Part shown: positions 54,441 through 64,000 of the stretch, piece by piece
How positions within the stretch are numbered: position 1 is the first letter of the stretch
How the letters are laid out: the number at the start of each line of letters is the position of its first letter
From: Euglena gracilis
Lineage: Eukaryota > Euglenida > Euglenophyceae > Euglenales
DNA length: 64,000 bases
NCBI GenBank assembly: GCA_039621445.1
Contig: CP154956.1
Location: forward strand, 69,743,649 to 69,807,648
Reading direction: 5' to 3'
Translations under genes and position numbers: made by a program
Notes under the pieces: generated by a model
Told to the model about the DNA's origin: nothing
The model's database searches: none
Seen by the model: the letters and a program-made list of their open reading frames with translations, nothing else

Positions 54441-54645
54441 TTTGGGGGGTTTAGCTCCGGCGTCAAAGAGGTCAACTTTTTTGTCAACAACGGGACCTAT
54501 TGCGTGCCTTTTTTCTTTGAAAAAAAAGAAAACTTGAGAGCACACACAAAAAAAAGGACGTCAGAGAAACAATTTTTTTTGAGTGTGCAAAGAGGGGGGG
54601 CAAGGGGGGGCGTGTTGAGAAAACGGGCAGTGCCACCACCTGTGC

Positions 54646-54825
54646 CGAAAACTGGCCACGACCTGTGGCCCAAAACTGGCCACGACCTGTGGCCCAAAAC
54701 TGGCCTCGACCCGTGGCCCAAAACTACCACGACCTGTGGCCCAAAACTGCTAGCACATCTGGCCCAAAACTGGCCACCACATCTGGCACAAAACTGGCCA
54801 CGACCTGTGGCCGAAATTTACTGGA
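54646..54825 (+). repeat. TGGCCCAAAACTGGCCACGACC tandem array
   Basis: Seven or so units of 20-26 nt, each GGCCCAAAACTGGCCACGAC or a close variant. The same unit recurs at 56045-56200 and inverted at 49066-49235. Confidence 0.8.
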
Positions 54826-54838
54826 GCGGCCAACGCTA

Positions 54839-55190
54839 GAGGTGGCATCGCTTGCGCACTCCAGCTACGGGAGGCCCCTCGTCCTCCAACACCTCAGCAC
54901 AGATCGGTTCAGGGCCCGAATTTGCGAGATGCCGCCTGTGCCTTCAGCACGTCAACTTGTCGTCCCTCCAGGACATGCAGTCATCAGTGCCAGGCAGGAA
55001 GGCCCCTGGGCAACATTTTTTACCTCCCCACAGTGCGGGAAGACACTTGGCGATGGGGGCTACAACACCTGGAATCCCTCCCAAATGACGAGTGGTGGCT
55101 GGTACGCTGCAAAATGTGTGGGTGGTCGACCGAGACTCCTTACCCAGCACCCCTGCTGTGCCACATGCAAAGGGGGTGTTTCCCCCGCGC
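54839..55190 (+). pseudogene. zinc-finger-like coding remnant
   Basis: One frame reads FARCRLCLQHVNLSSLQDMQ. A shifted frame continues EDTWRWGLQHLESLPNDEWW then RCKMCGWSTETPY and LLCHMQRGC. Two CxxC pairs and a C-H pair suggest a treble or paired zinc-binding unit, but I cannot name a family. It may belong to the same retroelement as the downstream NPGP/DAFA frame. Confidence 0.3.
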
Positions 55191-55445
55191 CCCCCCCCCC
55201 CCGCGACCCCCCCCGCGACCCCCCCGCGACCCCACCCTGAGCCCGATTCAGGGTTCCAAAAAGTACAAAAGTTTGCATAAATTAGGAATTTGCCACCCAA
55301 TTAGGAATCAAAAACACGAAAAATTGGTCCCAAATTCCTAATTGGACCTATTTTCGGACCCAAATGGCGAAACCCATTTCCCCCCCGCGACCCCCCCCCC
55401 GCGACCCCACACCCCCAAATCTGTCAACCGCCATCCCTCTCTGAC

Positions 55446-55629
55446 ATGGAAAGCGACGAAGAAGACGAAGAAGATGACGATTTCACACGTAACAAGAGGG
55501 ATGATGCCGTCAGGGGTTCCAGCGACCCAGCACCGGCTTCCGCACCCGGGACGACACCATCCCCCATCCCGGCTGCTCTCTGGGACCCACAGGGAGCCCT
55601 GGGCAAACAGTCCACCACCTCGACACTCG
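55446..55629 (+). CDS. acidic exon-like frame with a consensus splice donor
   Basis: Reads MESDEEDEEDDDFTRNKRDD then a Pro/Ser-rich stretch to STTSTL, ending at G before GTAAGC, a good donor. It overlaps the start of the next frame. Function unknown. Confidence 0.3.
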
Positions 55630-55638
55630 GTAAGCACG

Positions 55639-55881
55639 ATGAAGCCCGCTGTCCCATGGGTGCTTGCACCGAGCGGCAGAGGCGCTGACATCGTCACGGC
55701 TGGAGACGTGGAGAGCAACCCTGGCCCAAAAAGCACCGGCCGAGCTTCATGCGATACTCCCCCCCCGCCACGAGAGGACTTTATGCTGGACCCCCAGTGG
55801 TTCAATGCAGTGGTTCAGGCTCTATCGCCCGATCACCCGCCCACCATTGACGCTTTCGCGAACAGAACAACACCCAGCTAG
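55639..55881 (+). CDS. short ORF with a 2A-type NPGP motif and a DAFAN domain start
   Basis: From ATG 55639 the frame reads MKPAVPWVLAPSGRGADIVT then AGDVESNPGP (55699-55728), a full match to D-x-E-x-N-P-G-P, the ribosome-skipping 2A signature also known from non-LTR retrotransposons. It continues WFNAVVQALSPDHPPTIDAF and ANRT, then shifts frame to QLALFWSQ. IDAFANR resembles VDLFANHRN in the gypsy element here (2.7-3.1 kb), the start of the NPPF methylase-like domain. So this is probably a decayed retroelement polyprotein in which 2A sits near the N-terminus. Confidence 0.55.
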   Translation: MKPAVPWVLAPSGRGADIVTAGDVESNPGPKSTGRASCDTPPPPREDFMLDPQWFNAVVQALSPDHPPTIDAFANRTTPS

Positions 55882-56044
55882 CTCTTTTCTGGTCACAGCT
55901 CCTCCTGTATGTCTCGCGTGCTGTGCCCCAGGAGGGGGGGGGACGGCGTCCGGTGGCTGCTGCTCGTGGGATCCCGGGGGCACTGGTGCACAGATGGCAC
56001 CCGTCAAGCCGGCAGTCATATGTGTCCCGGCTCCCAGAAGCAAC

Positions 56045-56200
56045 AGTGCCCTGTGGCCCAAAACTGCCAGAACATCAGGCCCAAAACTGGCCACCACATT
56101 TGGCCCAAAACTGGCTAGATGTGATGGCCCAAAACTGGCCAGATGTGCTGGCCCAAAACTGGCCAGCACAAATGTCTACCACATCTGGCCCAAACCCGCC
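56045..56200 (+). repeat. TGGCCCAAAACTGGCCA tandem array, copy 3
   Basis: About six units of GGCCCAAAACTGGCCAGATG or close variants, continuing the frame of the preceding retroelement debris. Confidence 0.75.
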
Positions 56201-57326
56201 CCAAAGATGTGGCACCAAAAAAATGTTGAAATCTTTGTAAATCAGAACCGGATTACCACCTCCCCCCTACTTGACCCCCCCCCCTAATTGACCAAACGCC
56301 CCGGGGAAAATTTTTTCGAACCCCCCCCCCTAATTGACTGCCCGGGGGGCTTCTGTGTTACACCTAACGCCCGATTCTTTTGCACTCCACACCGTATTTA
56401 TTTGCACTTTTGGTCAATATTTTTGCACGTTATCTCAAAAATGTTTGCACTTTTCAAAAATTTGTTCGCACGTTATCTCAAAAATGTTTGGCACTTTATC
56501 TTAAAAATATTTGCCTACGTTCCGAAAATTTTTGCACACGGATCGGGTGTTTTGCACTTTTGCCCCTGAGTCCTCGTCTTAGGTGCAGGGACTCAGGACA
56601 GGGTTTGCGTCTACGCCGCCGGACTTCAGGCATGAGGTCTGTGTCTTAAAACGCAGTCTCCGCCCAAAATGCTGCGTCTTGAATAACGATTTTGTTGGAA
56701 CCCCCCAAAACCAACCAGAATGGTTCAGAAAGCGGAAATGAATGGTTTGAAATGGACATGTCATGCTGCAAAAGCCGATTGACTTCAGAATTTGTCCCAT
56801 TTCATTCCAACCTTTGACAAATGAGTTACATTGGTTCGTTTCAAGCCATTTTGAGCCGTTTTTCGAATACAATTCGTTGTACATGGACAATAAAACTCCA
56901 AACGCCAACACGTGGTATTGAGAAAAATCAAAGACAGGAGTTCTTGGACATTTCCAAATACCAATTTGTGGTTCTGGAGTTGTGAAAAATCTTGAACATC
57001 ACAAATGCACTGGATTCGTCGTTGAGAATTCATCTGCAAGCACCGTGCATTTGAAAGGTTTTTTTTTCATTGTGCAAAAACAATTGTCATCAGAGGAGAG
57101 CTGGATGCCGAGAGATGTCAGCGTCTTCTGATATCTTTAAGTCTTCTCAGTGATCTCACAATTTCTGTAAATTGGTCACACTCTGGTGGGTGAGATATTT
57201 TACAGTAAAGTACATGCGTGGTGAGAGGGTGAGAGAGAGTCCTTGTTTCATGTCCTCAAAATTTTTTTGGGGGAGAAGGGTAATGTAGTTCACTTCTTGC
57301 TGCAATCCTTGATCCTTGATCCCATC
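56201..57326. other. AT-rich stretch with short repeats
   Basis: 56398-56520 holds four loose copies of TTTGCACGTTATCTCAAAAA. The remainder to 57326 has no recognisable gene or element boundary. Confidence 0.4.
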
Positions 57327-58139
57327 TTGAAACCGTGTCTGGGGGCTCCGGTTTCATGCCCGAACCGGCGTCTGGGACGCCGGTCCGGGCGGGAAAATTT
57401 CTGCGCCGAACCGGCGTCCCAGACGCCGGTTCGGGCGTGAAACCGTGTCTGGGGGACCCAAAATAAAAAGTGCCAAAAAGTGTCCAAAAGGGTTTGTAGA
57501 CAGGTGGCAATCATGTTTGAGCAGTTTTTGAGTGGTCTTGGGCCAAAAATTGGGGGGTTTTGAGGAAAAAATCCCTTTTGGCCAATTTTGGAGAATTTCT
57601 GAAATAGAATACCACGAAGCATGACAGAAATCTAAGGCCATCTGCTGAAAGCCCTCGAGAAGAGCTTTCGATCGATGGGCAACATGGCAGCTGAAAAGTG
57701 GAATTTCAGACATGCAAATGGGGTCCGAAAAATGCGGAAAAATGCGATCGCTGATTTTGAGGGCGCTTTGCAATCTGGCTGAGTTCTGTGGGTACCAAGC
57801 GACAGGTGTTGGCGAGACCTTTCGTTTGATATGAAATATGCAACCTGAGATGTGGGATTTGACCAATTAGGATGTTAAATTTTGGAATACACGATCGCTG
57901 AAAATAAGCGAAGCGTGCATTATGGCCGAATCCTGTGGCCATCTGTCGAAAGCCCTTGAGAAGAGCTTTCAATTAATGGGTAACATGGCTTCATAAGTGT
58001 GGAATCTGCCATTTTTGACCGGCGGCCCATTTGGGCCAAAGTAGCCCAAAACTGCCCCAAACATGGGTATTTTGGGCGAAATTGGCCGTGATTCCGCCGG
58101 TTCAGGCATGAAACCGGAGCCCCCTAGCCACGGTTTCAA
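57327..58139. mobile_element. foldback element G, copy 2 (813 bp)
   Basis: Same ends (TTGAAACCGTGTCTGGGGGC and mirror image CCACGGTTTCAA), same inner GAACCGGCGTC hairpin, same CAAAATAAAAAGTGCCAAAA block and same paired AAAGCCCT.GAGAAGAGCTTT stem-loops as copy 1 at 47205-48024. The two are clearly diverged, so the copies are old. Confidence 0.8.
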
Positions 58140-58700
58140 AAACTGTGTCCCAGTCGCCGGTTCTGGCGTGAAACCTGTGCCTGGGATGCCGGTTCGGGCG
58201 GTAGTAGTCGTATCTTTAGTATCTCGATGTGGTATCTTTCAGGGAGGTCAAGAGAGATTTTGTGGCCATTCCTGATGAAGCCGGCGTGTTCTCTGACATC
58301 TTCTTGCTGCCTTCCTTTCTAGCATTGTCTCCAGTCATTTGCCAATGCTTCTTTTGCTCCGGAGGTTCCTCCATAAGCTCTTGTATGGGATGTGTTTGGG
58401 TTGTCCGGGGAGGTGAACATGTAATATTGGCCCTCCGTGTGATGCAATCATTCGGTACTTAGTATGTCTGCTTTCTTTGGTTTTGGTATATGTATTCTAT
58501 CCTCGCTGGCTCATTGGGTCTTCCCAAAAAGCTCTTGCATAATTGTTTGAACTTCTGGTCTTGCTTTTTGCATGTCGAATAATTCCAGATGTTGATTTAA
58601 TCCAGATTGTACGGTTGGTGTGCCATGACCGGGTACTGCATGTCCTCGCACCCCAGGCACTGAGCCCATGAAAGTTGTCGGCCCACCTCTTGGATCAACA
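58140..58700. other. unassigned, one exon-like island
   Basis: 58244-58322 reads GGTCAAGAGAGATTTTGTGG; one frame gives EVKRDFVAIPDEAGVFSDIF, preceded by TATCTTTCAG. Protein-like, but matches nothing I know. Confidence 0.25.
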
Positions 58701-58705
58701 CTATG

Positions 58706-59380
58706 CTCAATGGAGATCAGGCAGTAGACTTTGGTCATTTTGACCCCCCTCCCCCCCCCTATGGTGAAGTTCACCGTTTGAGAGTTCACCGGGGGGTCCC
58801 GGACCCCCCCTCCCCCCCCCTCTGCCTAACCCATCGGTGAACTTCACCGGTGAAGTTCACCAAGAGCACTTTTTGGCCAAAAATGGCCAAAATGACATTT
58901 TTTTGGGCAAGTTTTCGGAAATTTGGATTAAATTCCATGAAGCATCAACCTCAAAATGACCATTTTGAGAGGAAAGGAGCAAAATTTCACCCATGGAGGT
59001 TAGGCAGGGGTGGGGGGGGGCTGCGGACCCCCCCGGTGAAGTTCACCGGTGAACATTCACCGGGGGGGGGGGAGGGGGGGTACTTTCGGCGGTGAAGTTC
59101 ACCGGTGAAGTTCACCGGTGAACTTCACCGTTTTGATGGTTGGGGGTGAAATTTTCATGGGTAAAATTTTGCTCTTTTCCTCTGAAAATGGTCATTTTGA
59201 GGTTGATGTTTCATGGAATTTTATCGAAATTTCCGAAAACTTGCCCAAAATGCCATTTTTGGCCATTTTTGGCCAAAAAAAGTGCTCTCTTGGTGAACTT
59301 CACCGGTGAAGTTCACCGATGGGTTAGGCAGGGGGGGGGGAGGGGGCAAAATGACCAAAGTCTACTGCCTGATCTCCCAT
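58706..59380. mobile_element. GTGAACTTCACCGGTGAAG family, cluster 2, TIR element
   Basis: Ends are inverted: GGAGATCAGGCAGTAGACTT then TGGTCATTTTG and a C/G run; the right end is the mirror (AAAGTCTACTGCCTGATCTC). Between lie two opposite copies of TTTTTGGCCA, TCAACCTCAAAATGACC and GTGAACTTCACCGGTGAAG. Target duplication not found. Confidence 0.7.
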
Positions 59381-59563
59381 GAAAATTCCACCCCCAACCA
59401 TCAAAACAGTGAACTTCACCAGTGAACTTTACCGGTGAACTTCGCCGCCGAAAGTACCCCCCCTCCCCCCCCCCCGGTGAACGTTCACCGGTGAAGTTCA
59501 CCGGGGGGTCCACAGCCCCCCCCCCCGTACTGCCTAACCTCCAATCCCTGCCAGCATTCTGCT

Positions 59564-60491
59564 TCACAGGTTCTTCTTTCCCAGGGCTCCTTCTGCCCCA
59601 GGATAGTTCTGATGCATGTGCACAAGAACGTTCTCCCTTCGTCTCCAATTCCTCCAAAAAAGAATCAGAGGCACAAATGACCACCCAAGCCTGCTGCAGG
59701 CATATTTGTACTTGGTCACTTTTTCTCTTTCCTGTTTCTCATGCCAGCGTTCCCAACTTTGTTCCGTCACTGGGTGGGACGGTGGTAACACATGTCGCAC
59801 TGAAACATCCACTGCTGCAGGTCCATTTGCATCAAACCTTGTGATGAAAACATCACTAGGCCGTCTCCCATCTCCAATGCCCTCTTCACGTTGTGCGGTG
59901 TACCCTGCTGCCTGTGCCAGCTGTAGGATGAAATGTTGAATTCCTGCATGTCGCCGTGTCAAGTTGTTTTTTGCGCAACATACCAGTGATTCCCCTAATC
60001 ATCCATCACAACATCGCACCTTGGGCATTTGACCTCCAGACCTTCATGAGGGGCCACCACAGACATGCCCAGCGTCCATTGCAGTACCGCCCGGAATTCT
60101 CCCGGTGGCATCAAAGTTTTCTTTGCAGCGCATGGATTTGCCACCACCGCCAATGCATGAGGTTTTTGTTGGATCAAAATGTGCACCTTGTCTGCCCCCG
60201 TGGAATGCGTTACCAAATCGGCCCCTCGCTTCTCGGACAACTTGTCATTCCAGAATTTCTGGGAACTTTCCATCCTTCCCAGATGAGCAACCCGACTGAT
60301 ATCTTGCATTATCAGGGTTGTCAAATGTGTTTCCCCCGTGATTTGTTCAATTGTCCGTCCTGCCAATGCGAAGTCGGAAGGTAACAACTCAAATTCTTTT
60401 GGGAAAGCGACACTGTGCTCTGCTCTTTTGCAAAAAATCCAGGATTGCAGCCCATCTGGCCACGGGTCTTGCCTTGACCGCATCCTGTAGC
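59564..60491 (-). pseudogene. LINE C-terminal module after the MITE
   Basis: Frame 59995-60491 continues the RT thumb and reaches LQWTLGMSVVAPHEGL, EVKCPRCDVVMDD. After a stop and shift, 59564-59962 gives RRHAGIQHFILQLAQAAGYT, DGRRPSDVFITRF, AAVDVSVRHVLPPS and a basic tail (ERWHEKQEREKVTKYKYAC). The CxxC plus NHW...C pattern is the zinc-binding unit that follows RT in this LINE type. Confidence 0.8.
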
Positions 60492-60499
60492 CCCAGGCC

Positions 60500-61111
60500 C
60501 ATACTTGCAGTTAGTGCGACCGGAAAAATTGTTTCCGTGCGCCGCGACCACCGCGGAAAATTTTTTTTTGTAACCGGCTGCGCCGCGGCAAATTTTTTTC
60601 TGTGCGCCGCGAATGCCGCGGCACTGGTTTATGTGTGCGCCGCGACCGCCGCGGAAACTTTTGAAGTTTGTGCCGCGACCGCCGCGGCAATTGTCTTTTT
60701 AAATTGTGTCCCACATATACATCCTTTCGGCCCCATCCCTTGCCTGGCCTCTTTGATATTTTCTCGACCATGGTTGAGAAGGGTATTTGGCAGCAGGGAG
60801 TGAACTTTTGCACAAGTGTTCTTGTTTGTTTTCACAGATCAGTTTTCACCATCTATCAATTTAACTGTTTCCACCACCAAAAAAAATGTTGTGTGTTGTG
60901 TTGCTGCCAATATTTTCTTGATCTCCGGGCAGAAATTTTTTTGCCGCAGCCACCGCGGAAAATTTTTCCCCTTGCGCCGCGACCACCGCGGCAATAAATT
61001 TTGCTTGTGCCGCGACAGCCGCGGCAAAAATCTTTTTGTGCGCCGCGACCACCGCGGAAATTTTTTTTTGCGCCGCGGCATGAGCGCCGCGGCGCACTAA
61101 CTACAAGTATG
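60500..61111. mobile_element. 612-bp MITE inside the LINE, 8-bp target duplication (CCCAGGCC)
   Basis: Ends CATACTTGCAGTTAGTGCG and the inverse of CATACTTGTAGTTAGTGCG, flanked by CCCAGGCC at 60492-60499 and 61112-61119. Taking out the insert and one duplication joins the LINE frame at GGLGL without a break. Both arms hold four or more CGCCGCGACC.CCGCGG palindromes separated by A/T-run spacers. No transposase. Confidence 0.92.
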
Positions 61112-62066
61112 CCCAGGCCTCCCAAACGAATTGGAATGGTCGATTGCTCCCACTGTGCCTCTGAGAGCTGTCTTCCCGCAATGTTGCTCAAGCTGTCACG
61201 GACCAGTGCAGAGAAGAGTTTCACCATGTCACCAGAAGAATTCAGAGGTGTTCCCCTGAGGAGTTCATTCACTTTGCAACTTGTAATGCACTGTCGGAGT
61301 TGCCGAAAACAAATGTGGCCAGAAGGAATGAATTGCAGGAGGTATAGTTTTTCACAGGCTCTCAACCTGTCCTGCCAAATGGACCGCGCAAAGGTATCAT
61401 CACCTGGGAAAGTCACTGGTATTCCCAAGGCCTTGATTCCCGATCCTTCCACAAAGGGTATTGCCGGGATGCGCTGCAACACAGTGCTTCCCTGTGGTAA
61501 TCTGCAAAAAGTGTCATTGATGGCTGGGCCCCACAATCGGCATTTCTCCATGTTGAGACTTACCCCAATTTCGGGTCCCTCTGCAAGTAGCATTCACACC
61601 ACACGTCCAATTGTTCCATTGATCCGATTAGATGACAGTCATCCAGGTACCAACACTGCCAAGGCACCATTTCTCCAATCCAATGGTTGCACTGCAATGC
61701 AGAACAACGCTGGATTACAAGGATCACCTTGCTGTACACCGGCGACTTCAAACTTGTGTTTCCACAGTACAGGGGTGAGTGTGAACCGTAGCAGGACTCG
61801 ATCCAAGCAGTCATGCGCGGCACTTGTTGCCTCACTTGTTGCAACATGGGTTCACGCTTGAGCTGATTGAATGTGTTTGCAAAGTCCAACTGCAATACAG
61901 CCCACTCTGTTTTCCCGGCCTTGTGTAACCCTTGGACAATTTGTTGCAATGCAATGCCTGTGAGAGCACATGCGTCTGAGTGGCCTACACCAATTTGCCC
62001 CGGCAGACCATCAATCGGTGTGTTTCTCACGATGTTTTCTTTCACCAGGACTTTGGCAATCAACCT
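61112..62066 (-). pseudogene. LINE reverse transcriptase, palm and thumb
   Basis: Frame 61560-62063 gives GQIGVGHSDACALTGIALQQ, LDFANTFNQ (motif A Asp) and WYLDDCHLIGS (catalytic DD). Frame 61112-61593 gives EIGVSLNMEKCRLWGP, the KALGIPV turn and TIPIRLGGLG at the insert junction. A frame change near 61570 separates the two. Confidence 0.85.
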
Positions 62067-62094
62067 CCTCTATATCAAGAAAGACCCCCCCTCC

Positions 62095-62178
62095 ACCGGC
62101 TTTGTCCTGAGTCCGGGGGAGGGGGGGTCTTGCTTTAAGTCGGTGACCCCCCCCCGCCGGACTCAGGACAAAACCGGT
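62095..62178. repeat. hairpin of element C
   Basis: Arms of about 34 nt (ACCGGCTTTGTCCTGAGTCC and its near-perfect inverse GGACTCAGGACAAAACCGGT) around a loop of about 15 nt. It directly precedes the ORF region at 62230. Confidence 0.85.
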
Positions 62179-62229
62179 GACCCCCTAATGAGGAAAATTA
62201 TGTTTTTGTTGTGTGTGCCCTGTCTCCCA

Positions 62230-62701
62230 CAGCCAAGATGATGCCGGCATGGGCCGTTGTCGTTGCTGAGGCTGGCTTGGGACCCACGCCAACCCCAACT
62301 GCTTTTTGGCGAAATTCAAGGACTTCACGGAATCCACTCCAAAGAAGGAATCTGCGGACACAGTCCTTTTTGGGGACATTTTCTCACAATCTGTGCCTTA
62401 GCCTGATGGTAGCGCCAAAAATCAAAAAGGAGGTTGTGTAGCGCTTGTCAATTTCCAGAAAATTTGTGAGCTGAGAGGCTACAAAACCGATGACTTGGAC
62501 GAGTACATGTGCGCTTTTGCAAAGCATGTCCTCAGGGTGCATGCCATGTTCGACACGGAAGCTGAAAAGATTGCCCACAAGGCCCAAAGACAGCTTCTAT
62601 GTCAGCAGGCTGGGGTACCATGTGTGTGGGCTCCGCAGACGTTGACAACTTATGTCAACACATTGGCTGTGATCAGGGGCAGGGTGATATTCCGGTCCTG
62701 A
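62230..62701 (+). pseudogene. YR core-binding-like ORF remnant, element C
   Basis: Frames read FLAKFKDFTESTPKKESADT and DDLDEYMCAFAKHVLRVHAM then FDTEAEKIAHKAQRQLLCQQ, PQTLTTYVNTLAVIRGR. The helical segment and TYVNTLAVI parallel [10 protein letters not shown] of copies A and B at similar spacing from a preceding Cys-containing helix. Similarity is weak in detail. Followed by a tandem AATAAACCGG repeat (62702-62732). Confidence 0.35.
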
Positions 62702-63077
62702 ATAAACCGGAATAAACCGGAATAACCGGAATAAAAGTGCCAGCCAATGGTTCGAAAATTCTGCAAGACACAAAGGCAACGAAGGTGAAGTTTGACACAT
62801 TTTCAGGTTTCAAAATCACAAGAGCAACAAAAGAGCGCAAGCGTAGCACAATCGGCACTTGATATCAGGAGCACACTTTGACTTTGCCTTTCTCCCCCTG
62901 GTTGAATGCATTTTTTGTTTGGATTTTATCTCCACTTGTGGGGCTGCACTTAGTGAATGTTTGTCTCTGAGTTCTTTCCAAAGGGACATGAACTAGGACA
63001 ATATCAACGCTGAGTTTTGGGGGTAGGGATCCCATTGGACAGAGCGAATCATCCTTCAATCAGGGGGTAATAACACT
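62702..63077. repeat. AATAAACCGG short tandem repeat and unassigned spacer
   Basis: Four near-identical 9-10-nt units at 62702-62735. The rest of the interval has no recognisable gene. Confidence 0.7.
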
Positions 63078-63906
63078 CTTAGGCGGCCTACTCGCACTTA
63101 AGGTTTTGATTTTTGCATTGCGCTTAGCGCAACGGTGCATTTTATTTGAAACCCGGCGGTGAAACCCACCCTTTTGGCCCCCTTCCGGGGGACCCTCCAC
63201 GGTGGCACCATGTGCACCATTTGCGGTTGTTGGGACCCAGGAAACAGGCCCCTTTGGTGTTTTTAAGCATGTGCTCCATTTTAAACAAGGTTCAAAACCC
63301 CGGGTTTGAACGCCAAAACACGTGAATTTTCCCAAAAAAGGGCCAACACCCCCGTTGTGTCTCCCTCTTTTTTGAATCCTGGATTGTGTCCCCAAGATGG
63401 TGCTAAACAGGCTAGGTGACTTTCGCCCCGTTTTCCCCCCCCTTTTTTTAGGCTGTCCATGAATGTTTACCTGCTGAGGTGTCCGCTTCAGCGCAACAGC
63501 CACGCTGATTTGTATTTCTATTGCGCCGTGGCGCAATTTACCTCTGAAATTTTCATTGTATATGAGCGTGCCCAATTTTTAGAATGCACAATGAAAACAC
63601 ATGTTGACGCATATGTTGTTATTATTGTGCAAGTGCGCAATAATCCCCCACATTTAGAATTACAAAAAAATTAAAAACATTGTGGCAAAGCGTAATGTGC
63701 AATGTTTTAATTTTGTAATGAAAAAAAATTGTTGCGCCATGGCGCAACTACGTAATGGAGTTCCCTCGTTTCATTACCCGGCGCTTTGGGGTCATGCACA
63801 CTGGCCCGGGAACCCTGTGTCTCGGTGTTCAAAAACAGAACCTTTTTGCAAGCGCGTCGGCGCAATTATGCACTTTCAAAGCTAAGTGCGAGTTAGGTCG
63901 CGTAAG
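63078..63906. mobile_element. TIR element CTTAGGCGGCC, small relative of the 31.7-kb element
   Basis: Left end CTTAGGCGGCCTACTCGCAC then TTAAGG; right end inverse CTTACGCGACCTAACTCGCA, CTTAGC. The left end matches the 31746-34656 TIR (CTTAGGCGG, CG CACTTAAGG TTTT). The interior has TTGCGCCGTGGCGCAA (about 63520) and GTTGCGCCATGGCGCAAC (about 63731) palindromes. Flanks ACACT and ACGTT are not a clean duplication. Confidence 0.7.
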
Positions 63907-64000
63907 ACGTTCGGCATGACATTTTTTGGGAAGAAAAAGACAGCGGTGCCAGGGACCCGCCTCAAGAGAAAACCCGAGCGCCAATTTTCATCGGCTTGTT

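Larger units (their letters stand above)
59540..62066 (-). mobile_element. non-LTR (LINE-type) retrotransposon, 5'-truncated, split by a MITE
   Basis: Minus-strand order: RT palm with motif A (QLDFANTFNQLKRE) and YLDD (WYLDDCHLIG), thumb (LNMEKCRLWG), W-EQSTIPIRLGGLG, then after the 60500-61111 insert a continuation (AVKARPVARWAAILDFLQKS), LQWTLGMSV, C-x2-C...NHW, RRHAGIQHFI and RRPSDVFITRF, AVDVSVRH. This is the RT plus C-terminal zinc-binding module architecture of many protist LINEs. It is truncated at about 62066 and carries stops and frameshifts, for example TAG after CDVVMDD near 59998. Confidence 0.85.

Overview
The window looks like nuclear DNA of a large-genome eukaryotic microbe, most likely an alga or other protist. 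Genes are split by long introns. Almost all other DNA is retroelement debris, foldback/TIR elements, and runs of eight or more G or C. I see no bacterial operons, ribosome binding sites, rRNA, CRISPR array or functional tRNA gene. One clear GC-AG intron and one GA or GC donor recall dinoflagellate introns. I found no dinoflagellate spliced-leader sequence, so the lineage stays open.

Layout. 1-5.07 kb (minus strand): the 5' two thirds of a decayed Ty3/gypsy LTR retrotransposon (gag, zinc knuckle, protease, an NPPF methylase-like domain, reverse transcriptase, RNase H, start of integrase), with an initiator-Met-type primer-binding site at 5055-5068. 5.1-14.7 kb: LTR, tandem repeats, a CCHC-like ORF remnant, a tRNA-derived SINE head, several copies of an unclassified dispersed repeat and an ORF1-like reading frame. 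14.8-42.6 kb (minus strand): one host gene, an EF-hand PP2A regulatory subunit B'' (PPP2R3 family), pieced together here from about 19 exons. Its introns hold about 27 kb of repeats: 8-bp-TSD MITEs, a 2.9-kb TIR element with a 5-bp TSD, G/C-rich foldbacks, telomere-like tracts and a (CA)n tract. 43.3-44.0 kb: C-terminal piece of a non-LTR reverse transcriptase. 44-50 kb and 56-59.5 kb: foldback and tandem-repeat families. 51.1-53.6 kb: two adjacent TIR elements. 54.6-56.2 kb: retroelement debris with a 2A-type NPGP motif. 59.5-62.07 kb (minus strand): a non-LTR retrotransposon split by a 612-bp MITE whose 8-bp target duplication is exact. 62.1-64 kb: another hairpin-plus-ORF unit and a small TIR element.

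The best candidate for an undescribed system is a family seen at 36.5-38.0, 52.26-53.62 and 62.09-62.75 kb. Each member has a very stable inverted-repeat hairpin (two have roughly 50-nt arms) upstream of a gene for a small protein that resembles the core-binding half of a tyrosine recombinase. Two members also have inverted terminal regions beginning AAAACCGTTAACC. Those two coding copies share the same apparent frameshift at a C8 run.
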